Assembly: GCF_030373245.1 (NCBI RefSeq)
Contig: NZ_JAUCZF010000009.1
Coordinates: forward strand, 1-64,000
Direction: 5' to 3'
Length of the DNA stretch: 64,000 nucleotides
From: Hydrogenophaga sp.
GTDB taxonomy: Bacteria > Pseudomonadota > Gammaproteobacteria > Burkholderiales > Burkholderiaceae_C
In this document: piece by piece, positions 45,467 to 54,294 of the stretch
Layout of the letters: each line of letters begins with the position of its first letter
How positions within the stretch are numbered: position 1 is the stretch's first letter
Made by a program: the position numbers and the translations under genes
Notes under the pieces: generated by a model
Told to the model about the DNA's origin: nothing
Databases searched by the model: none
The model's input: only the letters and a program-made list of their open reading frames with translations

Positions 45467-47398
45467 TTACGCCGCCGCCCTCAAGGGTGGGATGACCGCA
45501 CGCTTACGAACGAACGCCTGCGACGAGGGTAGATTTGTATCGAACCACTTCCGGTCGTTCTTCAACATCCAGTAGTACAGACCCCAGTGGGCTTTTGCAA
45601 AATCTCCGCGACTTCGAATGCCCTGTTCAATGTAGTGGATGACGGCATCACGCTTCTCCCGAGTCTTTTGATCTTGCTTCTGCTCCTCAATATGTCGTGT
45701 CTGTTCTCTCAACCATGCTCGGTCGTTAAGCCTAAGCCAAGCATGTGCAGCTGGTGCGCGTAAAGAAAGCGCGGTTGACGCTAGAGAGGGATCGTGCACA
45801 GCTGCAAGAAACTCGGTACGTCGTTGTGATACGTTATTGAGACGCCTTTTCGTACCGTTAGTCTGGTTGAATGTCTCCTTCTGGGTCTTAAGCCATGCAG
45901 GATCGTGGCGCTCTAGGAAGGCATGAAGCTGCACGTTTGAACGAATCAAGTCCATGAGGCCCGCACTCGGGCAGCGAGCCAAAAGTGCATCGATGGTCGA
46001 CAAGAACTCCGCCCGGGCTACCTCTTTGTCTTTCCAAAGATGCGGGCGGAACAGTCGATCAGGAAGATGTGCTTGTAGCCAGGTCCTGTCATGGCGAGTG
46101 ACCCAAGTCATCAATGAACCATGATTTCGCCACAGCTCATTTCTTGTCATTGAACCCGAGCTAAGCAGATCTAGAACAGCGGCACGACGGTGTTTCACTA
46201 GTGTCCATCTGTCTGCATCGAACTCCCCAGGCACTGAGCTTTTCCGTTTTGCTCGTGCAAGCGCGTGTCGCTCGGCAACCGCTTCGCGCAACGCTTGCGG
46301 AAGGGAGTCAAGGAAGCGCCGTATGTCAATACCTTCAGCTCGGCGTATCCCTTGCACCCTGATAGCATTTCCGGCGGCAATTTGTAGGGCTTGCCACTCG
46401 GGGATGCCGGCCACCGTTGCACGCTCCAAAAGCTGCGACTCAACGTCGGTATCAAGGCCTGATTCCCCGCAGAGGGTTGCCGCTGAAAATTGCAGCGGTT
46501 CTTGAACTTCAGTGTTCCTCTGACGCAACCACTCTTGTGCGAACGAAATCACTGCAATCACGGCAAAGGGCGGATCAACCCATCTGCGCCCGAGAAGAAT
46601 TTCGCTCAGGATCTCTTGCGTAACCGAAGCTCCAAACCAGCTACGCAGCTCTTCTGGTCGGTCGACGTCCCACCACCTGCAGAACAGATCGATTAGTTGG
46701 GCGATTGAGCCATCGGAGGATTTGACGGCCGCCGTTATGATCGCGAGCCGATTGGGTGGTCGCAGCTCTTGTGTTTCACCGCGCAGAGACCTTTCCACAA
46801 GAGACTCGAAGGATTGATATGCCGCAGGCCGCTTCTTTGACCAATCGGGTGGGGCCATACCTGTGGAAGATCCGCAACGACTACAGCGCACGAGCGACGT
46901 TCGGGCAGCAGTCGATCGCACGGCGTATGGCATACCGCAGTTGCCACACATCTCTTCCAGGATGACGTGGTGCTTGGAGCAGTAGTGGATGGGGAAAAGT
47001 TGATGCGCAACGCGCCAAAACGCGACTCCGTACTTGGCCTCATCCTCCACCACACAAATAGGACAGCGTCGGATGCACCGCGCAACTATGGTGCCTCTGC
47101 CGACGTACTTCTTAAGATTTTCGTATGGAGCACCGGAACGAATTCGCGTGGACAGATCGGACACCGTCTCATGATCAAGCAGAGCGCAAATCAAGGGCGC
47201 TACTGAATGATCCTTCAGAATTGCATCTACGGGAAAGCAAGCTCTAACGCTCGCTGCCACACGGGTCGCATGTTGACCGAGCGCCATGCGCACAGACGTG
47301 TCGCGTCGTACTTGCTCAGAGTATCGGCCGACACTTAGCAGGCGCATGATGTGACTGATGGAGCCTATGCAAACTCCCGGTGGGGCGAAGGGAACCAT
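45467..47398 (-). CDS. tnsD: TnsD/TniQ-type target selector with four C-terminal repeats
   Basis: A 643-residue protein, the fifth gene of the tns operon. After a short N-terminus it has a TniQ zinc region: CIRRCPIC, then WRVAHQLFPIHYCSKHHV, CGNCG and CSRCG. The last 240 residues hold four units of about 60 residues, each ending in a pattern like L-x-W-x-x-x-x-D-x-x-W-L (WVTRHDRTWL, FLERHDPAWL, WLRLNDRAWL, WMLKNDRKWF), like the DNA-reading repeats of TnsD. It should pick a fixed genomic attachment site and recruit TnsC. Its stop codon TAA lies wholly inside the IS66 terminus, so the native C-terminus may have been cut. The start is ATG 47398 (a GTG at 47461 is possible). Confidence 0.8.
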   Translation of the reverse strand: MVPFAPPGVCIGSISHIMRLLSVGRYSEQVRRDTSVRMALGQHATRVAASVRACFPVDAILKDHSVAPLICALLDHETVSDLSTRIRSGAPYENLKKYVGRGTIVARCIRRCPICVVEDEAKYGVAFWRVAHQLFPIHYCSKHHVILEEMCGNCGMPYAVRSTAARTSLVRCSRCGSSTGMAPPDWSKKRPAAYQSFESLVERSLRGETQELRPPNRLAIITAAVKSSDGSIAQLIDLFCRWWDVDRPEELRSWFGASVTQEILSEILLGRRWVDPPFAVIAVISFAQEWLRQRNTEVQEPLQFSAATLCGESGLDTDVESQLLERATVAGIPEWQALQIAAGNAIRVQGIRRAEGIDIRRFLDSLPQALREAVAERHALARAKRKSSVPGEFDADRWTLVKHRRAAVLDLLSSGSMTRNELWRNHGSLMTWVTRHDRTWLQAHLPDRLFRPHLWKDKEVARAEFLSTIDALLARCPSAGLMDLIRSNVQLHAFLERHDPAWLKTQKETFNQTNGTKRRLNNVSQRRTEFLAAVHDPSLASTALSLRAPAAHAWLRLNDRAWLREQTRHIEEQKQDQKTREKRDAVIHYIEQGIRSRGDFAKAHWGLYYWMLKNDRKWFDTNLPSSQAFVRKRAVIPPLRAAA

Positions 47399-47414
47399 GC
47401 TGGTGCGCGTACTG

Positions 47415-48611
47415 CTAGGTCGGAGATGCAGGAGAGATGCAAGACATTTGCGAGCGGTCACCTGGTGTCTCGAGCGCTTTGACTATTTGCGCCGGTGGCG
47501 TTGAGGAGGCACGAGTCCAGCTCTTGCAAAGTAACGCTAGAGCCGGCCTTCTTCGTTTCCACCGCCGCACAGTTATGGCAGCAACTCCGAGTCGATGCGC
47601 GACCTCGATGCAGCTTCCGGAACAAACAAACGCTTGGACCACCTTTGGGGGGATTTGCTCGATGTCGTCCCAGAAGTCCATCTGTCCTGCGAGTTCCTCG
47701 GGAGGTGAGAACAAAGTGTCGGGGGCCGCAAAGCCGAGCTCTTTCAAGTAGCCAGCCAGGAGAGCCCAGCGCATCGGGTTGCTGACAGAGCTTCGTCCTC
47801 GCAGCATGTCCAATATCCATCCACGGGCACAGCAAATCAAGCGTGGCGCCTCTCTGTTTAGCCAACCCGCTAAATTCGATGACTCCCAGTCCTTCTGCAC
47901 TCTGACAGGATCTAGGTGCTTCGCATCAATGGCTCCATACACATCACACAAGACGGCCGTGGCGCGCACCTTGAGAAACTCGACGTCGAGGTGGGCACTT
48001 TGGAAAATCAATGTCGCTGCGGTTGCCACTCCCGTCAGTACTTCCAGCTCTCGTGATTTCGTGACATGCAAACCTGTGTCAGGGCAGTCGCCAGGAAGTA
48101 CCCAAGTCTGGCCATGATGCGTCACTTCACGCAAGCCGACAAAGTGCTCTCCGCAGACAGCTACACCGGGTAGTTGATGCGCCATACGCCAAAGGCCCGT
48201 GCCAAACATGCTTCTGTGTTGGCGATGACAGGCCTCGCAGTATCTGAGCGAGCAAAGCGCCCCAATCTTCATCCCGGCCCATCTTGAAAAGGGCAGCCTA
48301 CCCGACTCGCGCCAATTTGACGATCGCTCAATCAGCGACATATACGCCCCCATCGGTGTCCGGGTGCGCAATATCTCGTGACTGGTTCCAAGTCGGCCGT
48401 CCGTCACTTTCTCAAAGTAAGGGAGGTTTGCGATGGTGTACTTGCTCTTTGCGGCACTAGGCACTCCGAACAGTGCCATCCCTGTCGATCTCGTCACATG
48501 TGGTGTCAACCTATGGTGTCTACTACACCATGAATATAGGGACTCGTCTTCCAGCCAAGCGTCAACAAACGGCAAGCGGCATGGGCGTTGGATCTGACGG
48601 ACGCCGCTCAT
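47415..48611 (-). CDS. tniQ: TniQ family target-selection protein (short form)
   Basis: A 398-residue TniQ protein: opening RPCRLPFVDAWLEDESLYSWCSRHHRLT, a zinc region (RYCEACHRQHRSMFGTGLWRMAHQLPGVAVCGEHFVGL) and a C-terminal helix-turn-helix (EVAHRLGVAAITVRRWKRR). TniQ links a targeting factor to TnsC. The ATG at 48611 lies 10 bp after the tnsC stop; the longer open frame to 48779 would overlap tnsC deeply. It is separate in size and ending from the larger TniQ/TnsD-type protein next to it. Confidence 0.85.
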   Translation of the reverse strand: MSGVRQIQRPCRLPFVDAWLEDESLYSWCSRHHRLTPHVTRSTGMALFGVPSAAKSKYTIANLPYFEKVTDGRLGTSHEILRTRTPMGAYMSLIERSSNWRESGRLPFSRWAGMKIGALCSLRYCEACHRQHRSMFGTGLWRMAHQLPGVAVCGEHFVGLREVTHHGQTWVLPGDCPDTGLHVTKSRELEVLTGVATAATLIFQSAHLDVEFLKVRATAVLCDVYGAIDAKHLDPVRVQKDWESSNLAGWLNREAPRLICCARGWILDMLRGRSSVSNPMRWALLAGYLKELGFAAPDTLFSPPEELAGQMDFWDDIEQIPPKVVQAFVCSGSCIEVAHRLGVAAITVRRWKRRRPALALLCKSWTRASSTPPAQIVKALETPGDRSQMSCISPASPT

Positions 48612-48621
48612 TGTCTTGCCC

Positions 48622-49893
48622 TTATGGTGTTTGATTTCTTTTTTGATCGGCTGTAGCGACCCTTCTCGCTCGTTCACGAGCCCACATGTCTGCCAGATAG
48701 CCAACTGGTTGATCGCTGATCGAGCTGAGCAAAGCGTCGTCCTTGTTGACGTAGCAAGCAATGAGCTTGTGCAGGCCAATCATTGAGGGGGAATAGAAGG
48801 CTGCGTTCATGTGAGCCAGTGAAACGCTGTCAGCGCCAGACCGGTGCGCCTCGATGAGACTCTCTCTTCTGTACTTAACGAGAAAGTCATGAGCACCGCC
48901 TGTGCGCTGATAGAGAAGACTCTCCAAGTCGGGGATGTATTCATCCTCCTTTGGAAGCAAGGTCCAGCTCCATATTCCTGGCACAAGGTCGCTCTTCCAC
49001 TCAGGATCTTCTTCATCGAAAACGGGACCGAAGTTGAACATGCCAGCCGATGTCAGTCGACGCAGGTCCTGCGAGAAATCAAGTACGTGCCCAAAGGCGA
49101 TAGGGTTTCCAACCAGAACCAACGGGATGCCGCAGTTCAAGATGCGCAGAAAAAGTGCGACGAAATCCGAGCCCAGAACAACAGGTGCCACGTTGCGAAC
49201 CTGGACCTCCTCCAGGATGAGCATTCCACACCGGTGGACCATGAGAATCTGGAGCACGTCAACTATCTTTTCCCCCACAGTTTTTCTTTTGGCGACGTCA
49301 GCTGCATAGCTTGTCTCTAGCAAGCGATCAATCTCCTTGACCATCGTGTATAGCAAGGTGCTGCGACTCGCATCAGGCGGCATTGGAATCTTCAGATAGA
49401 CGAGCTGTTTGAGCGCCATCCATCCACAGTCCGGGTTGGGCCCGTGTTCAACGACTTGTGGAAGTAAGCGAAGAAATGCATCGAGCGAGTGAGACTTCGA
49501 GCAGCCTGTTGGCCCTTGAAGGATCAGGCCCGTCGCGCCATCCGAAAACCACACCATCGACTCCAACTCTTTTCCAAGCCTCTCCCGGTTCAACTCTGCA
49601 AGCTCGTAAATGCGCCGTCGGTTCTGTGGCAGCCTGGGATCTCGGCGACGCAGCGAAACCAAGAGCATGGAATAGGCCGATAGTGAGAATCTGATCGAGC
49701 GTTCAGTGGGTATGTTTACTTCCTCAATGGTGTGGAAATGACTCTCTCTGGGAACCTGGCGGCTTCTTCGCCACTTCTCTCTGGGGTCGTAGCGAAGGCT
49801 GGCTCCCCATTCCAGAAAGCTCTTCTCCTCAGGTAATTTGACAAGGAGAGGATTACCTACATCCCAAGCGAAAAGGTCCATCGTTTCGTTCAT
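48622..49893 (-). CDS. tnsC: TnsC-type AAA+ ATPase regulator
   Basis: A 423-residue ATPase. Walker A is GPTGCSKS (residues 127-134), Walker B LILEEV (225-230), sensor-1-like LVLVGNP follows. It forms filaments on target DNA, senses target proteins (TniQ/TnsD) and activates TnsAB. The N-terminal 60 residues resemble the TnsA-interacting segment of TnsC proteins only loosely. It overlaps tnsB by four bases (ATGA). Confidence 0.88.
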   Translation of the reverse strand: MNETMDLFAWDVGNPLLVKLPEEKSFLEWGASLRYDPREKWRRSRQVPRESHFHTIEEVNIPTERSIRFSLSAYSMLLVSLRRRDPRLPQNRRRIYELAELNRERLGKELESMVWFSDGATGLILQGPTGCSKSHSLDAFLRLLPQVVEHGPNPDCGWMALKQLVYLKIPMPPDASRSTLLYTMVKEIDRLLETSYAADVAKRKTVGEKIVDVLQILMVHRCGMLILEEVQVRNVAPVVLGSDFVALFLRILNCGIPLVLVGNPIAFGHVLDFSQDLRRLTSAGMFNFGPVFDEEDPEWKSDLVPGIWSWTLLPKEDEYIPDLESLLYQRTGGAHDFLVKYRRESLIEAHRSGADSVSLAHMNAAFYSPSMIGLHKLIACYVNKDDALLSSISDQPVGYLADMWARERARRVATADQKRNQTP

Positions 49894-52172
49894 TGAGCCT
49901 CCCTGGCTTGCCGAAGCTTTTGCATCAGCGCTTCAGTCGCTGTGAGGGAAGGTGACGCGCATGGAGCCGCCATTTCACTTGCGATAATCTTGTCGCTGTG
50001 TTGCAGCTCTCGTTCGAGAGGCAAGCCCAGTTTCCTGAGTTGTTCTATCTTGAGCTCGTCCCGTTTGTTTTGCCGTTTGCCGTAGCCCTTCTTGTTCGCT
50101 TCTGAGGAGCAATTCTTTTCAGAGGCCTGTTCTGCCCGCTTGGCAGCACGCGCCTCCTTGTTCATCTTTCTGTTGGCTACCAAAGTGGCAGCATCATTGG
50201 ATTCACAGTCTGCGCGAGTAGACTCCGCCCTCTCCTTGTCGTCGTAAGTCATCTCAAGGTGCTCGCACAGCGAGATTTCGTTGGCAAGGGGGTCTGATGT
50301 TTTTCGCTCAAGCCGCTTGAGGCCGTCATACAGAAAATAGCAGTGGCTAAGGTCGTTTGGATCCAGCTGAACTTCGCAATCGATACTGGACCGACCGGCC
50401 TTCTCGCACAGACCGGACTCAAACAACCAATCACTCGCGTACCTAAGATTGGGTATCAGTCGGGTCGCATCAAGCGGATCAAATATGTGGATCCCATCTC
50501 TGTGGATCTTGGCTGCAAGACGGGGAAGACATTGCGCGCGCAGCAAGTCGAGGTTCCACGGTTCGCTGGCAACGTAGCCGTTTTTCAGGTACCACTCATA
50601 GACTTCCTTGCGCGTTGGCTTGACCCCATCTCTCCGCATGTCCAATGTGAGCAGGTCTTCTACCGGCTCTTCGTTGTTGTGTCGGAGGATGGCTTTTATG
50701 ACGAACTTCATGTTCTCCCCGAGCGTTCTACAGGCGTCATCTTCTCGACGCACTTCGCCACGCTTTCGCTGCTCCCCTTTGGTCGAACCTGCGCTCTTGT
50801 GATCGGCTCTACGATGCACGCTGTGATGGCTCCCTTCGACCTGTCCCTTGAGGTCTCCCCGGTAGGAGCGAACAAACTCCAAGGAGACTTCCGAGGCGCA
50901 CATGGTTTTAAGGTTTAGTTCGTTCTTGGTCTCTCCGTTGTCCCCGCGGATGCGTTTGCACATGCGGTGGTGCCATTCATCTTCTTCAATGACGACTCCA
51001 TATCGCGCGCACAGCTCGACCTTTGATGAGGCACTGCTGAGAATGCAGAGCAAGGAAGTGAGGGCGCTTGGACACTCGAATCCGCAATGAAGGCCCAGGA
51101 TGTATCCCGTTTTCACTTCCAGGAGCACAGAGCGCCACGACGAGGGCAGGACCTTCAATCTGGATATGGATGAAACCGGCGTCTGATCCTCGCTCGTGCT
51201 GTCTATCAGTCCCAGCTGACCGACTGCTACGACGCCATCGGTGGCGAGTCCTCGCAAGGCGCGCCTGCTCAATTCGTGGACGCGTTCGCCCATGTTCACC
51301 CTGGACGCCGACAGGGCGGACACCTTGGCGGCCCACTTAAACTGCGCGAGCGTAGGTCTCTCATTCGGAGGAAGGAGAGTTGCGACGACTCCGGATTTCG
51401 ATTTGACCCTGCATTCACCAGGCCAGTACTCGTTGCAAGTAAGTAGGTAGGCGTCGTACACCGAGTCTCGTCGCTTCTTGTACTTGCGCCAACCGTCAGT
51501 GAGCTTTTGTCGATCTTCTTTTGTGCAGATGAAACCCGTATCGAGCGAATTTCCTCGCGCCACTTCTCGACGCGGGCGCCCTGCCTTTTTGGAGGCGAAC
51601 TTCGACTGTCCTCTTGCGCCGCTGTTCCCCCACGCGGGCAACAGCGCGTTGGGATTTCCACATCCCAACAAGTAAAGGCGCATGGCACGGGCAACCTTCT
51701 GATTTCCCTTGTGGCCAAGGGCCTTGGCTCGCGCACGCACCAATTCATTGAGACGGCCGCATTCCAGGAGCTCGCGTGGGCCAACCTCATCCAGGATGGG
51801 TTCAATCCATGACTTCTGCTCTTCTCGTTGCTGGAACCAACGCGCCAGGTTCTTGCGTACTGTTCGGCCCAGGTCTGAGGCTGTAGCGCCTTCTTCGAGC
51901 TCATGATCGGGGAGAAGCCAAGATGTTGGTGGCACGAACTCCACCAGCGAGAGCGTGCACCTATCTTCCTGATCTTCGATCTCAGCGGTTACACGGCGGC
52001 GCGGTGCTTTGATGTGAAACACCTTGCCGCCTTTGCCTTTTGGATTGTCACCAGGCAACGGGACGATCCATACGTAGTGGCCGTCACGACTTTGATGCAC
52101 GATACGGGCACTATCGACGTAGCCTTGCACGGTGTGATAACGCAGCACCTTTCCTACCAGCTGTTTGGTCAT
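49890..52172 (-). CDS. tnsB: TnsB-type DDE transposase
   Basis: A 760-residue transposase of the Tn7/Mu integrase fold. The catalytic triad is visible: D324 (GLIDSTSED), D411 (RGDNGETK) and E446 (KGQVEGSHH). An N-terminal region with helical DNA-binding segments precedes it. The C-terminal 130 residues are Lys/Glu-rich and probably coiled, suited to TnsC contact. It cuts and joins the 3' ends at the TnsB sites. It overlaps tnsA and tnsC by four bases each. Confidence 0.9.
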   Translation of the reverse strand: MTKQLVGKVLRYHTVQGYVDSARIVHQSRDGHYVWIVPLPGDNPKGKGGKVFHIKAPRRRVTAEIEDQEDRCTLSLVEFVPPTSWLLPDHELEEGATASDLGRTVRKNLARWFQQREEQKSWIEPILDEVGPRELLECGRLNELVRARAKALGHKGNQKVARAMRLYLLGCGNPNALLPAWGNSGARGQSKFASKKAGRPRREVARGNSLDTGFICTKEDRQKLTDGWRKYKKRRDSVYDAYLLTCNEYWPGECRVKSKSGVVATLLPPNERPTLAQFKWAAKVSALSASRVNMGERVHELSRRALRGLATDGVVAVGQLGLIDSTSEDQTPVSSISRLKVLPSSWRSVLLEVKTGYILGLHCGFECPSALTSLLCILSSASSKVELCARYGVVIEEDEWHHRMCKRIRGDNGETKNELNLKTMCASEVSLEFVRSYRGDLKGQVEGSHHSVHRRADHKSAGSTKGEQRKRGEVRREDDACRTLGENMKFVIKAILRHNNEEPVEDLLTLDMRRDGVKPTRKEVYEWYLKNGYVASEPWNLDLLRAQCLPRLAAKIHRDGIHIFDPLDATRLIPNLRYASDWLFESGLCEKAGRSSIDCEVQLDPNDLSHCYFLYDGLKRLERKTSDPLANEISLCEHLEMTYDDKERAESTRADCESNDAATLVANRKMNKEARAAKRAEQASEKNCSSEANKKGYGKRQNKRDELKIEQLRKLGLPLERELQHSDKIIASEMAAPCASPSLTATEALMQKLRQAREAQ

Positions 52173-53074
52173 CTCGGTTCTCCAAGTAGCTCTCTTTGTA
52201 AGCGCAGCCTTAGTCCTGCGGAGTCCCTTTTGAGCGGCTTGCTCATCACGATATGACTGGATGGATCGATGTCAATGATCCCGAGCCAAGCCGCTGCGCG
52301 AAAGTGGCGGTTCGCGCCATCTGAATTCAATCGGACCAAGCGACCAGCGTGATCCACTGCATGACCGAGTGAATCGGTCTCTGCCTCCTCCATCAGATAT
52401 CCCCCAAAGTCCTGTAGGCGTGCTCTGCTCAAGGTCTGTAGCTCGCTACGCAAGGGTCGGAGCCAGTCGAGGTTCGATACGAGCAGTGAGGTGAACTGCG
52501 TGCCGTCGATAAGCACATGGGACGCGCCGACGGCCGCACTGTATAGGCGTTCCATTTGAATGCGCTCTTGCATGCGCGAGCGGTTGTGTGCTGAGTCCAG
52601 AAGCGCCCTTGGTTTACAGCTCCAGTGAACCAAAGGGGCGCGATGCCAAGGTGGGATGCTTAGAGTGAAGTCGATCGTCGCCACGAAGGGAATCTGCGTC
52701 CCGGGGTAGACCCCATGATCTATCCCGCCGTGTTTGGCAATCTCAAGCAACCCTGGCGCCCGCCCAAGGCTGCGATCAAGATCAGGGTGTCGGCCTTTTG
52801 CGGGGTGGTCGTGTGTAAAAGGCCATAGTGGGTGCTGTTCCCGAATCTCGGCAGCGCCGAGCCAAAGCGCGACATTGGCGGCACCGAACTCCAAGCCCGA
52901 TAGCAGCTGCAAGGGACGATGGTACAAAGGTACACAAAGCGAATGCAGGTTGGAGACCGGTGAATGCAAGTTCCTGCGTATTCGAATCCACGATTGGTAG
53001 CGCTCGTCGCGCCCTGATCCGTATCCCTCCGCGATCGCCTTGGCCAGCTTCTTCTCCGTCATCACTCCCGCCAT
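52169..53074 (-). CDS. tnsA: TnsA-type endonuclease
   Basis: A 301-residue PD-(D/E)XK-type nuclease; it cuts the 5' ends of the transposon so that transposition is cut-and-paste. The likely catalytic residues are E in SGLEFGAAN, D in ATIDFTL and K in WSCKPR, with the family segment REQHPLW between the first two. The ATG at 53074 is preceded by GGGAGA at good spacing; an upstream ATG at 53215 would add 47 unrelated residues. It is the first gene of the operon, so the promoter lies just above it. Confidence 0.82.
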   Translation of the reverse strand: MAGVMTEKKLAKAIAEGYGSGRDERYQSWIRIRRNLHSPVSNLHSLCVPLYHRPLQLLSGLEFGAANVALWLGAAEIREQHPLWPFTHDHPAKGRHPDLDRSLGRAPGLLEIAKHGGIDHGVYPGTQIPFVATIDFTLSIPPWHRAPLVHWSCKPRALLDSAHNRSRMQERIQMERLYSAAVGASHVLIDGTQFTSLLVSNLDWLRPLRSELQTLSRARLQDFGGYLMEEAETDSLGHAVDHAGRLVRLNSDGANRHFRAAAWLGIIDIDPSSHIVMSKPLKRDSAGLRLRLQRELLGEPR

Positions 53075-53308
53075 GCAAATCTCCCATGACGAGATGTCGG
53101 GAGGACCTCTTGAGGACCGTGTGTAGTTGGCCGATAGTTCGGGGTGCAATGTGCCGCTGTCGCGATCCAGCAAACACTGCAACCCCGGCGAGAGCAAAGC
53201 GGTCGTCTCCACCAAGGCCCGATTGTTGTCGTGTTTTCGAAGCGCGAGGGTGATCGAAAGAGTGAGTCGGCAAGTTGAGAAACGTAGACTGAATTCACAT
53301 CGGGCGAA

Positions 53309-53788
53309 TCACCACGACGACAGAAGTACTCCGGGTCGGACATGGGGTCCCCTGTGCATTGCGTGATCTGCACGGCTTGGCAGATCTACGCTGTTGAGTT
53401 GTCTACAAGAATGCACAGAGCAAGCCTTGACCCATCTCCCATGGAGATAGGAACATCGCGCTTGTGATACCGAAACTTGCTCAATGCAGGCAGAGAGACA
53501 AAGCCGCGCGATTGCAGTCGTTGCGGCTTCTGTTCTTGTGGGCCACGTGCACCCACCAGACGGCATGAAGGTATCGGGGTACTTCATACCTAGGGCTTTT
53601 GCAATCTCAAAGGACTCGCCGCGTAGGCATATCCAGTTTCTAGTCAACACCTGATAAACGAGGCGCGGGTTGAAGCCTCTGGAGCGCGCCGATCTTGAGA
53701 TCACTTGGCCATTGCTTCTGAAGTCAGCAAGCGCCTGGGATCCCGTGCGAAGGACCGTATGGGTGCTTTCATGGCGGCTGGGAGGCAT
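53309..53788 (-). CDS. BcepMu gp16-like DNA-binding protein
   Basis: The first 60 residues match the phage-associated gp16-type DNA-binding family: ALADFRSNGQVISRSARSRGFNPRLVYQVL, then CLRGESFEIAKALGMK. This is a Cro-like HTH with the RGESxxIAxALGxK end. The remainder (residues about 70-159) has no similarity and a composition of random sequence, so the native protein may end near residue 75 with a later frameshift. It lies upstream of tnsA on the same strand and could regulate the tns operon. Confidence is good for the domain, low for the full length. Confidence 0.6.
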   Translation of the reverse strand: MPPSRHESTHTVLRTGSQALADFRSNGQVISRSARSRGFNPRLVYQVLTRNWICLRGESFEIAKALGMKYPDTFMPSGGCTWPTRTEAATTAIARLCLSACIEQVSVSQARCSYLHGRWVKACSVHSCRQLNSVDLPSRADHAMHRGPHVRPGVLLSSW

Positions 53789-54018
53789 GGACTGATTTTA
53801 TTCAGTCACGCATCGATTGGTGACAGATCGGGAGGTAATTTCAAAGGAAAAACCCTAATTTAGTTTGCTCAAGTATGCAATCGCAAATTGCGGTTGCAAC
53901 CCGCGCGCAGATCCGCTCCAGGTCGAGCCGGTGAAGCGGTCGCTCAACGTTCGAGGTGATGCGGGGCGAGAGGGCGCACTGGCGATGAGTCGCTCAGTCT
54001 TCGTAGAACCATCCATCT

Positions 54019-54294
54019 TCATCTGAGCGGTGAGTGATAGTCGTCTTGATCACTTGAGAACTCTGATGTCAATGTCTCGAGGTCCGGCACATAGGGTGCT
54101 GGCAAGTCTGTTGATGCTGCTATTCGACTAAGTTCATAGCGTCCACCGGGAGGAAGCAACACCAGCCATCCGTGAGCCGAAGGCTTGACCGCCACTTCTT
54201 CGCAAAGCGCAGCTGACGCCTGCTTGGCGGCTTCAGCAGCCTCAGAGAACGTGGATAGCTCCTTGTAGTCCTCAGCAGGCCGGAGCACGCTCAT
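54019..54294 (-). CDS. Unknown small acidic protein, second gene of a pair
   Basis: A 91-residue soluble protein (FSEAAEAAKQASAALCEEVAVKPSAHGWLVLLPPGGRYELSR), with an alanine-rich helix then a strand-rich half and an acidic tail (EFSSDQDDYHS). I do not recognise it. Its start overlaps the stop of the membrane-protein gene upstream by four bases, so the two are translated together. The pair lies in the island between the transposon genes and the orphan cassette. Confidence 0.6.
   Translation of the reverse strand: MSVLRPAEDYKELSTFSEAAEAAKQASAALCEEVAVKPSAHGWLVLLPPGGRYELSRIAASTDLPAPYVPDLETLTSEFSSDQDDYHSPLR

Larger units (their letters stand above)
44727..45470 (-). mobile_element. IS66 family remnant
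   Basis: The intact end is GTAAGCGGCAACG (reading leftward from 45470), the standard IS66 terminus. Frameshifted tnpA and tnpB follow. tnpC is missing apart from perhaps its first codons, and the other end is lost near 44727. The element touches the end of the tnsD-like gene. Confidence 0.85.
44499..53074 (-). mobile_element. Tn7-like transposon core (tnsA-tnsB-tnsC-tniQ-tnsD)
   Basis: Five overlapping or closely spaced minus-strand genes encode the TnsA endonuclease, TnsB DDE transposase, TnsC ATPase and two TniQ-family target selectors. The left limit is set by the TGT-type terminus at 44499. The right limit is not resolved; the cargo may extend to about 61.8 kb. There is no tnsE, no CRISPR array and no Cascade gene in the window. 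Synteny of the five genes is that of Tn7-like elements with two TniQ-type proteins. Confidence 0.75.

Noticed and set aside
53780..53850. GACTGATTTTATTCAGTC palindrome as transposon end
   Set aside because: A short palindrome with no match to the TnsB-type repeats at 44.5 kb.
53990..54010. GCTCAGTCTTCGTAGAACCA as the second Tn7-like end
   Set aside because: It resembles the inverted terminus GTTCAGTCTTTGTTAG only partly, has no repeat series and no ATGCC duplication.
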